NCBI RefSeq assembly: GCF_963576545.1
Contig: NW_026870560.1
Location: 126,501-190,500, forward strand
DNA: 64,000 nt
Origin: Limanda limanda
Taxonomy: Eukaryota > Chordata > Actinopteri > Pleuronectiformes > Pleuronectidae
Direction: 5' to 3'
Part shown: in pieces, positions 47,201-60,607 of the stretch
Position numbering within the stretch: position 1 is the stretch's first letter
Layout: each line of letters begins with the position of its first letter
The notes under the pieces: model-generated
Told to the model about the DNA's origin: nothing
Database searches by the model: none
What the model saw: the letters and a program-made list of their open reading frames with translations, nothing else
Made by a program: the position numbers and the translations under genes

Positions 47201-48590
47201 TTCAAGAATATCTCTTTCTCCTATGTGCTTTCATCCCTAACCCTAACCCTAACCCTTCCGAAAGTCGGAGAAGCTCAAAGATGGTACCGATCGATGCGCG
47301 CTATCCCATTTAGTGGGGGTAGAGCCTACTTGCAAGTCTCTCCGACCTTCACAAAAAAAGTTATTCAAGAATATCTCTTTCTCCTATGTGCTTTCATCCC
47401 TAACCCTAACCCTTCCGAAAGTCGGAGAAGCTCAAGGATGGTACCGATCGATGTGCGCTACCCCATTTAGTGGGGGTAGAGCCTACTTGCAAGTCTCTCC
47501 GACCTTCACAAAAAAAGTTATTCAAGAATATCTCTTTCTCCTATGTGCTTTCATCCCTAACCCTAACCCTAACCCTTCCGAAAGTCGGAGAAGCTCAAGG
47601 ATGGTACCGATCGATGCGCGCTACCCCATTTAGTGGGGGTAGAGCCTACTTGCAAGTCTCTCCGACCTTCACAAAAAAAGTTATTCAAGAATATCTCTTT
47701 CTCCTATGTGCTTTCATCCCTAACCCTAACCCTAACCCTTCCGAAAGTCGGAGAAGCTCAAGGATGGTACCGATCGATGCGCGCAACCCCATTTAGTGGG
47801 GGTAGAGCCTACTTGCAAGTCTCTCCGACCTTCACAAAAAAAGTAATTCAAGAATATCTCCTCAGATTTGGGGGAATTTCGTCGGTCGACCTCTTCCGAA
47901 GGTCGTACAAGCTCGGGGATGGTACCAATCGATCCGCAGGACCCAAATTAGTCCAGATGCAACCACTTTCCAAGTCTCTCCGACCTTCACAAAAAAAGTT
48001 ATTCAAGAATATCTCTTTCTCCTATGTGCTTTCATCCCTAACCCTTCCGAAAGTCGGAGAAGCTCAAGGATGGTTCCGATCGATGCGCGCTACCCCATTT
48101 AGTGGGGGTAGAGCCTACTTGCAAGTCTCTCCGACCTTCACAAAAAAAGTTATTCAAGAATATCTCTTTCTCCTATGTGCTTTCATCCCTAACCCTAACC
48201 CTAACCCTTCCGAAAGTCGGAGAAGCTCAAGGATGGTACCGATCGATGCGCGCTACCCCATTTAGTGGGGGTAGAGCCTACTTGCAAGTCTCTCCGACCT
48301 TCACAAAAAAAGTTATTCAAGAATATCTCTTTCTCCTATGTGCTTTCATCCCTAACCCTAACCCTAACCCTTCCGAAAGTCGGAGAAGCTCAAGGATGGT
48401 ACCGATCGATGCGTGCTACCCCATTTAGTGGGGGTAGAGCCTACTTGCAAGTCTCTCCGACCTTCACAAAAAAAGTTATTCAAGAATATCTCTTTCTCCT
48501 ATGTGCTTTCATCCCTAACCCTAACCCTAACCCTTCCGAAAGTCGGAGAAGCTCAAGGATGGTACCGATCGATGCGCGCTACCCCATTTA
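42966..48590 (+). repeat. Long block with a counterpart at 56108-60770
   Basis: From 42966 to 45223 the counterpart lies 13,142 bp then 13,136 bp downstream. From 46180 to about 48428 it lies 12,174 to 12,180 bp downstream. The step between the two is explained by one extra 962-bp unit in this copy (44262-46185). Shared markers are GCGCTATCCC seams, TACCCTATTTA seams, CTTTCCGACC cores, GAAACTCGG tails and GGTTCCGATC tails. Confidence 0.8.
44262..46185 (+). repeat. Tandem duplication of a 962-bp unit
   Basis: Units 44262-45223 and 45224-46185 each consist of A (GAAACTCGG, then GATGTGCGCTACC), B, A-prime (ending TACCCTATTTA), A, B, A-prime. The GAAACTCGG variant appears near 44373, 45335 and 57508, so the downstream counterpart has a single copy of this unit. 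Confidence 0.88.
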
Positions 48591-50349
48591 GTGGGGGTAG
48601 AGCCTACTTGCAAGTCTCTCCGACCTTCACAAAAAAAGTTATTCAAGAATATCTCTTTCTCCTATGTGCTTTCATCCCTAACCCTAACCCTAACCCTTCC
48701 GAAAGTCGGAGAAGCTCAAGGATGGTACCGATCGATGCGCGCTACCCCATTTAGTGGGGGTAGAGCCTACTTGCAAGTCTCTCCGACCTTCACAAAAAAA
48801 GTTATTCAAGAATATCTCCTCAGATTTGGGGGAATTTCGTCGGTCGACCTCTTCCGAAGGTCGTACAAGCTCGGGGATGGTACCAATCGATTCGCAGGAC
48901 CCAAATTAGTCCAGATGCAACCACTTTCCAAGTCTCTCCGACCTTCACAAAAAAAGTTATTCAAGAATATCTCTTTCTCCTATGTGCTTTCATCCCTAAC
49001 CCTAACCCTAACCCTTCCGAAAGTCGGAGAAGCTCGAAGATGGTACCGATCGATGCGCGCTATCCCATTTAGTGGGGGTAGAGCCTACTTGCAAGTCTCT
49101 CCGACCTTCACAAAAAAAGTTATTCAAGAATATCTCTTTCTCCTATGTGCTTTCATCCCTAACCCTAACCCTAACCCTTCCGAAAGTCGGAGAAGCTCAA
49201 GGATGGTACCGATCGATGTGCGCTACCCCATTTAGTGGGGGTAGAGCCTACTTGCAAGTCTCTCCGACCTTCACAAAAAAAGTTATTCAAGAATATCTCT
49301 TTCTCCTATGTGCTTTCATCCCTAACCCTAACCCTAACCCTTCCGAAAGTCGGAGAAGCTCAAGGATGGTACCGATCGATGCGCGCTACCCCATTTAGTG
49401 GGGGTAGAGCCTACTTGCAAGTCTCTCCGACCTTCACAAAAAAAGTTATTCAAGAATATCTCTTTCTCCTATGTGCTTTCATCCCTAACCCTAACCCTAA
49501 CCCTTCCGAAAGTCGGAGAAGCTCAAGTATGGTACCGATCGATGCGCGCAACCCCATTTAGTGGGGGTAGAGCCTACTTGCAAGTCTCTCCGACCTTCAC
49601 AAAAAAAGTAATTCAAGAATATCTCCTCAGATTTGGGGGAATTTCGTCGGTCGACCTCTTCCGAAGGTCGTACAAGCTCGGGGATGGTACCAATCGATCC
49701 GCAGGACCCAAATTAGTCCAGATGCAACCACTTTCCAAGTCTCTCCGACCTTCACAAAAAAAGTTATTCAAGAATATCTCTTTCTCCTATGTGCTTTCAT
49801 CCCTAACCCTTCCGAAAGTCGGAGAAGCTCAAGGATGGTTCCGATCGATGCGCGCTACCCCATTTAGTGGGGGTAGAGCCTACTTGCAAGTCTCTCCGAC
49901 CTTCACAAAAAAAGTTATTCAAGAATATCTCTTTCTCCTATGTGCTTTCATCCCTAACCCTAACCCTAACCCTTCCGAAAGTCGGAGAAGCTCAAGGATG
50001 GTACCGATCGATGCGCGCTACCCCATTTAGTGGGGGTAGAGCCTACTTGCAAGTCTCTCCGACCTTCACAAAAAAAGTTATTCAAGAATATCTCTTTCTC
50101 CTATGTGCTTTCATCCCTAACCCTAACCCTTCCGAAAGTCGGAGAAGCTCAAGGATGGTACCGATCGATGCGCGCTACCCCATTTAGTGGGGGTAGAGCC
50201 TACTTGCAAGTCTCTCCGACCTTCACAAAAAAAGTTATTCAAGAATATCTCTTTCTCCTATGTGCTTTCATCCCTAACCCTAACCCTAACCCTTCCGAAA
50301 GTCGGAGAAGCTCAAGGATGGTACCGATCGATGCGCGCTACCCCATTTA
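46832..50349 (+). repeat. Tandem duplication with about 1,760-bp displacement
   Basis: Segments starting at 46832 and 48591 match in monomer order: A, B (GATTCGCAGG), A-prime (AAGATGG then GCGCTATCCC), A (ends GATGTGCGCTACC), A, A (ends CGCAACCCC), B (AGTAATTC), A-prime151 (ends GGTTCCGATC), A. Displacement is 1,759 bp, then 1,765 bp after a hexamer change at 47313 (two) versus 49072 (three). Copy-specific changes are CTCGAAGATGG near 49034 and CTCAAGTATGG near 49524. Confidence 0.82.
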
Positions 50350-53300
50350 GTGGGGGTAGAGCCTACTTGCAAGTCTCTCCGACCTTCACAAAAAAAGTTA
50401 TTCAAGAATATCTCTTTCTCCTATGTGCTTTCATCCCTAACCCTAACCCTAACCCTTCCGAAAGTCGGAGAAGCTCAAGGATGGTACCGATCGATGTGCG
50501 CAACCCCATTTAGTGGGGGTAGAGCCTACTTGCAAGTCTCTCCGACCTTCACAAAAAAAGTAATTCAAGAATATCTCCTCAGATTTGGGGGAATTTCGTC
50601 GGTCGACCTCTTCCGAAGGTCGTACAAGCTCGGGGATGGTACCAATCGATCCGCAGGACCCAAATTAGTCCAGATGCAACCACTTTCCAAGTCTCTCCGA
50701 CCTTCACAAAAAAAGTTATTCAAGAATATCTCTTTCTCCTATGTGCTTTCATCCCTAACCCTTCCGAAAGTCGGAGAAGCTCAAGGATGGTACCGATCGA
50801 TGCGCGCTACCCCATTTAGTGGGAGTAGAGCCTACTTGCAAGTCTCTCCGACCTTCACAAAAAAAGTTATTCAAGAATATCTCTTTCTCCTATGTGCTTT
50901 CATCCCTAACCCTAACCCTAACCCTTCCGAAAGTCGGAGAAGCTCAAGGATGGTACCGATCGATGCGCGCTACCCCATTTAGTGGGGGTAGAGCCTACTT
51001 GCAAGTCTCTCCGACCTTCACAAAAAAAGTTATTCAAGAATATCTCTTTCTCCTATGTGCTTTCATCCCTAACCCTAACCCTAACCCTTCCGAAAGTCGG
51101 AGAAGCTCAAGGATGGTACCGATCGATGCGCGCTACCCCATTTAGTGGGGGTAGAGCCTACTTGCAAGTCTCTCCGACCTTCACAAAAAAAGTTATTCAA
51201 GAATATTTCTTTCTCCTATGTGCTTTCATCCCTAACCCTAACCCTTCCAAAAGTCGGAGAAGCTCAAGGATGGTACCGATCGATGCGCGCTACCCCATTT
51301 AGTGGGGGTAGAGCCTACTTGCAAGTCTCTCCGACCTTCACAAAAAAAGTTATTCAAGAATATCTCTTTCTCCTATGTGCTTTCATCCCTAACCCTAACC
51401 CTAACCCTTCCGAAAGTCGGAGAAGCTCAAGGATGGTACCGATCGATGCGCGCTACCCCATTTAGTGGGGGTAGAGCCTACTTGCAAGTCTTTCCGACCT
51501 TCACAAAAAAAGTTATTCAAGAATATCTCCTCAGATTTGGGGGAATTTCGTCGGTCGACCTCTTCCGAAGGTCGTACAAGCTCGGGGATGGTACCAATCG
51601 ATCCGCAGGACCCAAATTAGTCCAGATGCAACCACTTTCCAAGTCTCTCCGACCTTCACAAAAAAAGTTATTCAAGAATATCTCTTTCTCCTATGTGCTT
51701 TCATCCCTAACCCTAACCCTTCCAAAAGTCGGAGAAGCTCAAGGATGGTACCGATCGATGCGCGCTACCCCATTTAGTGGGGGTAGAGCCTACTTGCAAG
51801 TCTCTCCGACCTTCACAAAAAAAGTTATTCAAGAATATCTCTTTCTCCTATGTGCTTTCATCCCTAACCCTAACCCTAACCCTTCCGAAAGTCGGAGAAG
51901 CTCAAGGATGGTACCGATCGATGCGCGCTACCCCATTTAGTGGGGGTACAGCCTACTTGCAAGTCTCTCCGACCTTCACAAAAAAAGTTATTCAAGAATA
52001 TCTCTTTCTCCTATGTGCTTTCATCCCTAACCCTAACCCTAACCCTTCCGAAAGTCGGAGAAGCTCAAGAATGGTACCGATCGATGCGCGCTACCCCATT
52101 TAGTGGGGGTAGAGCCTACTTGCAAGTCTCTCCGACCTTCACAAAAAAAGTAATTCAAGAATATCTCCTCAGATTTGGGGGAATTTCGTCGGTCGACCTC
52201 TTCCGAAGGTCGTACAAGCTCGGGGATGGTACCAATCGATCCGCAGGACCCAAATTAGTCCAGATGCAACCACTTTCCAAGTCTCTCCGACCTTCACAAA
52301 AAAAGTTATTCAAGAATATCTCTTTCTCCTATGTGCTTTCATCCCTAACCCTTCCGAAAGTCGGAGAAGCTCAAGGATGGTACCGATCGATGCGCGCTAC
52401 CCCATTTAGTGGGAGTAGAGCCTACTTGCAAGTCTCTCCGACCTTCACAAAAAAAGTTATTCAAGAATATCTCTTTCTCCTATGTGCTTTCATCCCTAAC
52501 CCTAACCCTAACCCTTCCGAAAGTCGGAGAAGCTCAAGGATGGTACCGATCGATGCGCGCTACCCCATTTAGTGGGGGTAGAGCCTACTTGCAAGTCTCT
52601 CCGACCTTCACAAAAAAAGTTATTCAAGAATATCTCTTTCTCCTATGTGCTTTCATCCCTAACCCTAACCCTAACCCTTCCGAAAGTCGGAGAAGCTCAA
52701 GGATGGTACCGATCGATGCGCGCTACCCCATTTAGTGGGGGTAGAGCCTACTTGCAAGTCTCTCCGACCTTCACAAAAAAAGTTATTCAAGAATATTTCT
52801 TTCTCCTATGTGCTTTCATCCCTAACCCTAACCCTAACCCTTCCAAAAGTCGGAGAAGCTCAAGGATGGTACCGATCGATGCGCGCTACCCCATTTAGTG
52901 GGGGTAGAGCCTACTTGCAAGTCTCTCCGACCTTCACAAAAAAAGTTATTCAAGAATATCTCTTTCTCCTATGTGCTTTCATCCCTAACCCTAACCCTAA
53001 CCCTTCCGAAAGTCGGAGAAGCTCAAGGATGGTACCGATCGATGTGCGCAACCCCATTTAGTGGGGGTAGAGCCTACTTGCAAGTCTCTCCGACCTTCAC
53101 AAAAAAAGTAATTCAAGAATATCTCCTCAGATTTGGGGGAATTTCGTCGGTCGACCTCTTCCGAAGGTCGTACAAGCTCGGGGATGGTACCAATCGATCC
53201 GCAGGACCCAAATTAGTCCAGATGCAACCACTTTCCAAGTCTCTCCGACCTTCACAAAAAAAGTTATTCAAGAATATCTCTTTCTCCTATGTGCTTTCAT

Positions 53301-55463
53301 CCCTAACCCTTCCGAAAGTCGGAGAAGCTCAAGGATGGTACCGATCGATGCGCGCTACCCCATTTAGTGGGAGTAGAGCCTACTTGCAAGTCTCTCCGAC
53401 CTTCACAAAAAAAGTTATTCAAGAATATCTCTTTCTCCTATGTGCTTTCATCCCTAACCCTAACCCTAACCCTTCCGAAAGTCGGAGAAGCTCAAGGATG
53501 GTACCGATCGATGCGCGCTACCCCATTTAGTGGGGGTAGAGCCTACTTGCAAGTCTCTCCGACCTTCACAAAAAAAGTTATTCAAGAATATCTCTTTCTC
53601 CTATGTGCTTTCATCCCTAACCCTAACCCTAACCCTTCCGAAAGTCGGAGAAGCTCAAGGATGGTACCGATCGATGCGCGCTACCCCATTTAGTGGGGGT
53701 AGAGCCTACTTGCAAGTCTCTCCGACCTTCACAAAAAAAGTTATTCAAGAATATTTCTTTCTCCTATGTGCTTTCATCCCTAACCCTAACCCTAACCCTT
53801 CCAAAAGTCGGAGAAGCTCAAGGATGGTACCGATCGATGCGCGCTACCCCATTTAGTGGGGGTAGAGCCTACTTGCAAGTCTCTCCGACCTTCACAAAAA
53901 AAGTTATTCAAGAATATCTCTTTCTCCTATGTGCTTTCATCCCTAACCCTAACCCTAACCCTTCCGAAAGTCGGAGAAGCTCAAGGATGGTACCGATCGA
54001 TGCGCGCTACCCCATTTAGTGGGGGTAGAGCCTACTTGCAAGTCTTTCCGACCTTCACAAAAAAAGTTATTCAAGAATATCTCCTCAGATTTGGGGGAAT
54101 TTCGTCGGTCGACCTCTTCCGAAGGTCGTACAAGCTCGGGGATGGTACCAATCGATCCGCAGGACCCAAATTAGTCCAGATGCAACCACTTTCCAAGTCT
54201 CTCCGACCTTCACAAAAAAAGTTATTCAAGAATATCTCTTTCTCCTATGTGCTTTCATCCCTAACCCTAACCCTTCCAAAAGTCGGAGAAGCTCAAGGAT
54301 GGTACCGATCGATGCGCGCTACCCCATTTAGTGGGGGTAGAGCCTACTTGCAAGTCTCTCCGACCTTCACAAAAAAAGTTATTCAAGAATATCTCTTTCT
54401 CCTATGTGCTTTCATCCCTAACCCTAACCCTAACCCTTCCGAAAGTCGGAGAAGCTCAAGGATGGTACCGATCGATGCGCGCTACCCCATTTAGTGGGGG
54501 TACAGCCTACTTGCAAGTCTCTCCGACCTTCACAAAAAAAGTTATTCAAGAATATCTCTTTCTCCTATGTGCTTTCATCCCTAACCCTAACCCTAACCCT
54601 TCCGAAAGTCGGAGAAGCTCAAGAATGGTACCGATCGATGCGCGCTACCCCATTTAGTGGGGGTAGAGCCTACTTGCAAGTCTCTCCGACCTTCACAAAA
54701 AAAGTTATTCAAGAATATCTCCTCAGATTTGGGGGAATTTCGTCGGTCGACCTCTTCCGAAGGTCGTACAAGCTCGGGGATGGTACCAATCGATTCGCAG
54801 GACCCAAATTAGTCCAGATGCAACCACTTTCCAAGTCTCTCCGACCTTCACAAAAAAAGTTATTCAAGAATATCTCTTTCTCCTATGTGCTTTCATCCCT
54901 AACCCTAACCCTAACCCTTCCGAAAGTCGGAGAAGCTCAAGGATGGTACCGATCGATGCGCGCTACCCCATTTAGTGGGGGTAGAGCCTACTTGCAAGTC
55001 TCTCCGACCTTCACAAAAAAAGTTATTCAAGAATATCTCTTTCTCCTATGTGCTTTCATCCCTAACCCTAACCCTAACCCTTCCGAAAGTCGGAGAAGCT
55101 CAAGGATGGTACCGATCGATGCGCGCTACCCCATTTAGTGGGGGTAGAGCCTACTTGCAAGTCTCTCCGACCTTCACAAAAAAAGTTATTCAAGAATATC
55201 TCTTTCTCCTATGTGCTTTCATCCCTAACCCTAACCCTAACCCTTCCGAAAGTCGGAGAAGCTCAAGGATGGTACCGATCGATGCGCGCTACCCCATTTA
55301 GTGGGGGTAGAGCCTACTTGCAAGTCTCTGCGACCTTCACAAAAAAAGTTATTCAAGAATATCTCTTTCTCCTATGTGCTTTCATCCCTAACCCTAACCC
55401 TAACCCTTCCGAAAGTCGTAGAAGCTCAAGGATGGTACCGATCGATGCGCGCAACCCCATTTA
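50350..55463 (+). repeat. Tandem duplication of a unit of about 2.55 kb
   Basis: Segments starting at 50350 and 52898 (2,548 bp, later 2,554 bp apart) share order and variants: B with AGTAATTC, A-prime151, A with head GTGGGAGTAG, A, A with GAATATTTC, A, B after a CTTTCCGACC core, A-prime157 with TTCCAAAAG, A, A with GGGGTACAGCC and CTCAAGAATGG. GTGGGAGTAG heads lie near 50819, 52409, 53367 and 61077. A third copy lies at 60608-63010. Confidence 0.83.
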
Positions 55464-56107
55464 GTGGGGGTAGAGCCTACTTGCAAGTCTCTCCGACCTT
55501 CACAAAAAAAGTAATTCAAGAATATCTCCTCAGATTTGGGGGAATTTCGTCGGTCGACCTCTTCCGAAGGTCGTACAAGCTCGGGGATGGTACCAATCGA
55601 TCCGCAGGACCCAAATTAGTCCAGATGCAACCACTTTCCAAGTCTCTCCGACCTTCACAAAAAAAGTTATTCAAGAATATCTCTTTCTCCTATGTGCTTT
55701 CATCCCTAACCCTAACCCTAACTCTTCCGAAAGTCGGAGAAGCTCAAGGATGGTACCGATCGATGCGCGCTACCCCATTTAGTGGGGGTAGAGCCTACTT
55801 GCAAGTCTCTCCGACCTTCACAAAAAAAGTTATTCAAGAATATCTCTTTCTCCTATGTGCTTTCATCCCTAACCCTAACCCTAACCCTTCCGAAAGTCGG
55901 AGAAGCTCAAGGATGGTACCGATCGATGCGCGCTACCCCATTTAGTGGGGGTAGAGCCTACTTGCAAGTCTCTCCGACCTTCACAAAAAAAGTTATTCAA
56001 GAATATCTCTTTCTCCTATGTGCTTTCATCCCTAACCCTAACCCTAACCCTTCCGAAAGTCGGAGAAGCTCAAGGATGGTACCGATCGATGCGCGCTATC
56101 CCATTTA
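55464..56107 (+). repeat. Short linker segment
   Basis: The segment holds B 55464 (AGTAATTC), A-prime 55619 (CTCTTCC tract end), A 55782 and A 55945 (ends GCGCTATCCC). The A just before it (55301) has a GTCGTAGAAG tail-region change from the preceding monomer near 55415 and follows a CTCTGCGACC core at 55327. Confidence 0.8.
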
Positions 56108-59100
56108 GTGGGGGTAGAGCCTACTTGCAAGTCTCTCCGACCTTCACAAAAAAAGTTATTCAAGAATATCTCTTTCTCCTATGTGCTTTCATCCCTAACC
56201 CTAACCCTAACCCTTCCGAAAGTCGGAGAAGCTCAAGGATGGTACCGATCGATGCGCGCTACCCCATTTAGTGGGGGTAGAGCCTACTTGCAAGTCTCTC
56301 CGACCTTCACAAAAAAAGTTATTCAAGAATATCTCCTCAGATTTGGGGGAATTTCGTCGGTCGACCTCTTTCGAAGGTCGTACAAGCTCGGGGATGGTAC
56401 CAATCGATCCGCAGGACCCAAATTAGTCCAGATGCAACCACTTTCCAAGTCTCTCCGACCTTCACAAAAAAAGTTATTCAAGAATATCTCTTTCTCCTAT
56501 GTGCTTTCATCCCTAACCCTAACCCTAACCCTTCCGAAAGTCGGAGAAGCTCAAGGATGGTACCGATCGATGCGCGCTACCCCATTTAGTGGGGGTAGAG
56601 CCTACTTGCAAGTCTCTCCGACCTTCACAAAAAAAGTTATTCAAGAATATCTCTTTCTCCTATGTGCTTTCATCCCTAACCCTAACCCTAACCCTTCCGA
56701 AAGTCGGAGAAGCTCAAGGATGGTACCGATCGATGCGCGCTACCCCATTTAGTGGGGGTAGAGCCTACTTGCAAGTCTCTCCGACCTTCACAAAAAAAGT
56801 TATTCAAGAATATCTCTTTCTCCTATGTGCTTTCATCCCTAACCCTAACCCTAACCCTTCCGAAAGTCGGAGAAGCTCAAGGATGGTACCGATCGATGCG
56901 CGCTACCCCATTTAGTGGGGGTAGAGCCTACTTGCAAGTCTCTCCGACCTTCACAAAAAAAGTTATTCAAGAATATCTCTTTCTCCTATGTGCTTTCATC
57001 CCTAACCCTAACCCTAACCCTTCCGAAAGTCGGAGAAGCTCAAGGATGGTACCGATCGATGCGCGCTACCCCATTTAGTGGGGGTAGAGCCTACTTGCAA
57101 GTCTCTCCGACCTTCACAAAAAAAGTTATTCAAGAATATCTCTTTCTCCTATGTGCTTTCATCCCTAACCCTAACCCTAACCCTTCCGAAAGTCGGAGAA
57201 GCTCAAGGATGGTACCGATCGATGCGCGCTACCCTATTTAGTGGGGGTAGAGCCTACTTGCAAGTCTTTCCGACCTTCACAAAAAAAGTTATTCAAGAAT
57301 ATCTCTTTCTCCTATGTGCTTTCATCCCTAACCCTAACCCTTCCGAAAGTCGGAGAAGCTCAAGGATGGTACCGATCGATGCGCGCTACCCCATTTAGTG
57401 GGGGTAGAGCCTACTTGCAAGTCTCTCCGACCTTCACAAAAAAAGTTATTCAAGAATATCTCTTTCTCCTATGTGCTTTCATCCCTAACCCTAACCCTAA
57501 CCCTTCCGAAACTCGGAGAAGCTCAAGGATGGTACCGATCGATGTGCGCTACCCCATTTAGTGGGGGTAGAGCCTACTTGCAAGTCTCTCCGACCTTCAC
57601 AAAAAAAGTTATTCAAGAATATCTCCTCAGATTTGGGGGAATTTCGTCGGTCGACCTCTTCCGAAGGTCGTACAAGCTCGGGGATGGTACCAATCGATCC
57701 GCAGGACCCAAATTAGTCCAGATGCAACCACTTTCCAAGTCTCTCCGACCTTCACAAAAAAAGTTATTCAAGAATATCTCTTTCTCCTATGTGCTTTCAT
57801 CCCTAACCCTAACCCTAACCCTTCCGAAAGTCGGAGAAGCTCAAGGATGGTACCGATCGATGCGCGCTACCCTATTTAGTGGGGGTAGAGCCTACTTGCA
57901 AGTCTCTCCGACCTTCACAAAAAAAGTTATTCAAGAATATCTCTTTCTCCTATGTGCTTTCATCCCTAACCCTAACCCTAACCCTTCCGAAAGTCGGAGA
58001 AGCTCAAGGATGGTACCGATCGATGCGCGCTACCCCATTTAGTGGGGGTAGAGCCTACTTGCAAGTCTCTCCGACCTTCACAAAAAAAGTTATTCAAGAA
58101 TATCTCCTCAGATTTGGGGGAATTTCGTCGGTCGACCTCTTCCGAAGGTCGTACAAGCTCGGGGATGGTACCAATCGATCCGCAGGACCCAAATTAGTCC
58201 AGATGCAACCACTTTCCAAGTCTCTCCGACCTTCACAAAAAAAGTTATTCAAGAATATCTCTTTCTCCTATGTGCTTTCATCCCTAACCCTAACCCTAAC
58301 CCTTCCGAAAGTCGGAGAAGCTCAAGGATGGTACCGATCGATGCGCGCTACCCCATTTAGTGGGGGTAGAGCCTACTTGCAAGTCTCTCCGACCTTCACA
58401 AAAAAAGTTATTCAAGAATATCTCTTTCTCCTATGTGCTTTCATCCCTAACCCTAACCCTAACCCTTCCGAAAGTCGGAGAAGCTCAAGGATGGTACCGA
58501 TCGATGCGCGCTACCCCATTTAGTGGGGGTAGAGCCTACTTGCAAGTCTCTCCGACCTTCACAAAAAAAGTTATTCAAGAATATCTCTTTCTCCTATGTG
58601 CTTTCATCCCTAACCCTAACCCTAACCCTTCCGAAAGTCGGAGAAGCTCAAGGATGGTACCGATCGATGCGCGCTACCCCATTTAGTGGGGGTAGAGCCT
58701 ACTTGCAAGTCTCTCCGACCTTCACAAAAAAAGTTATTCAAGAATATCTCTTTCTCCTATGTGCTTTCATCCCTAACCCTAACCCTTCCGAAAGTCGGAG
58801 AAGCTCAAGGATGGTACCGATCGATGCGCGCTACCCCATTTAGTGGGGGTAGAGCCTACTTGCAAGTCTTTCCGACCTTCACAAAAAAAGTTATTCAAGA
58901 ATATCTCTTTCTCCTATGTGCTTTCATCCCTAACCCTAACCCTAACCCTTCCGAAAGTCGGAGAAGCTCAAGGATGGTACCGATCGATGCGCGCTACCCT
59001 ATTTAGTGGGGGTAGAGCCTACTTGCAAGTCTTTCCGACCTTCACAAAAAAAGTTATTCAAGAATATCTCTTTCTCCTATGTGCTTTCATCCCTAACCCT

Positions 59101-60607
59101 AACCCTAACCCTTCCGAAAGTCGGAGAAGCTCAAGGATGGTACCGATCGATGCGCGCTACCCCATTTAGTGGGGGTAGAGCCTACTTGCAAGTCTCTCCG
59201 ACCTTCACAAAAAAAGTTATTCAAGAATATCTCCTCAGATTTGGGGGAATTTCGTCGGTCGACCTCTTCCGAAGGTCGTACAAGCTCGGGGATGGTACCA
59301 ATCGATTCGCAGGACCCAAATTAGTCCAGATGCAACCACTTTCCAAGTCTCTCCGACCTTCACAAAAAAAGTTATTCAAGAATATCTCTTTCTCCTATGT
59401 GCTTTCATCCCTAACCCTAACCCTAACCCTTCCGAAAGTCGGAGAAGCTCAAAGATGGTACCGATCGATGCGCGCTATCCCATTTAGTGGGGGTAGAGCC
59501 TACTTGCAAGTCTCTCCGACCTTCACAAAAAAAGTTATTCAAGAATATCTCTTTCTCCTATGTGCTTTCATCCCTAACCCTAACCCTAACCCTTCCGAAA
59601 GTCGGAGAAGCTCAAGGATGGTACCGATCGATGTGCGCTACCCCATTTAGTGGGGGTAGAGCCTACTTGCAAGTCTCTCCGACCTTCACAAAAAAAGTTA
59701 TTCAAGAATATCTCTTTCTCCTATGTGCTTTCATCCCTAACCCTAACCCTAACCCTTCCGAAAGTCGGAGAAGCTCAAGGATGGTACCGATCGATGCGCG
59801 CTACCCCATTTAGTGGGGGTAGAGCCTACTTGCAAGTCTCTCCGACCTTCACAAAAAAAGTTATTCAAGAATATCTCTTTCTCCTATGTGCTTTCATCCC
59901 TAACCCTAACCCTAACCCTTCCGAAAGTCGGAGAAGCTCAAGGATGGTACCGATCGATGCGCGCAACCCCATTTAGTGGGGGTAGAGCCTACTTGCAAGT
60001 CTCTCCGACCTTCACAAAAAAAGTAATTCAAGAATATCTCCTCAGATTTGGGGGAATTTCGTCGGTCGACCTCTTCCGAAGGTCGTACAAGCTCGGGGAT
60101 GGTACCAATCGATCCGCAGGACCCAAATTAGTCCAGATGCAACCACTTTCCAAGTCTCTCCGACCTTCACAAAAAAAGTTATTCAAGAATATCTCTTTCT
60201 CCTATGTGCTTTCATCCCTAACCCTTCCGAAAGTCGGAGAAGCTCAAGGATGGTTCCGATCGATGCGCGCTACCCCATTTAGTGGGGGTAGAGCCTACTT
60301 GCAAGTCTCTCCGACCTTCACAAAAAAAGTTATTCAAGAATATCTCTTTCTCCTATGTGCTTTCATCCCTAACCCTAACCCTAACCCTTCCGAAAGTCGG
60401 AGAAGCTCAAGGATGGTACCGATCGATGCGCGCTACCCCATTTAGTGGGGGTAGAGCCTACTTGCAAGTCTCTCCGACCTTCACAAAAAAAGTTATTCAA
60501 GAATATCTCTTTCTCCTATGTGCTTTCATCCCTAACCCTAACCCTAACCCTTCCGAAAGTCGGAGAAGCTCAAGGATGGTACCGATCGATGCGCGCTACC
60601 CCATTTA
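56108..60607 (+). repeat. Second copy of the 43-48.6 kb block
   Basis: The order follows 42966 onward: A, B 56271 (CTTTCGAAGG), A-prime, A 56589, 56752, 56915, 57078, 57241 (TACCCTATTTA seam, CTTTCCGACC core), A 57398 (GAAACTCGG), B 57561, A-prime, A 57879, B 58042, A-prime, A 58360, 58523, 58686 (157), 58843, 59006, B 59169, A-prime, A 59487, 59650, 59813, B 59976, A-prime151, A 60282, A 60445. Confidence 0.82.
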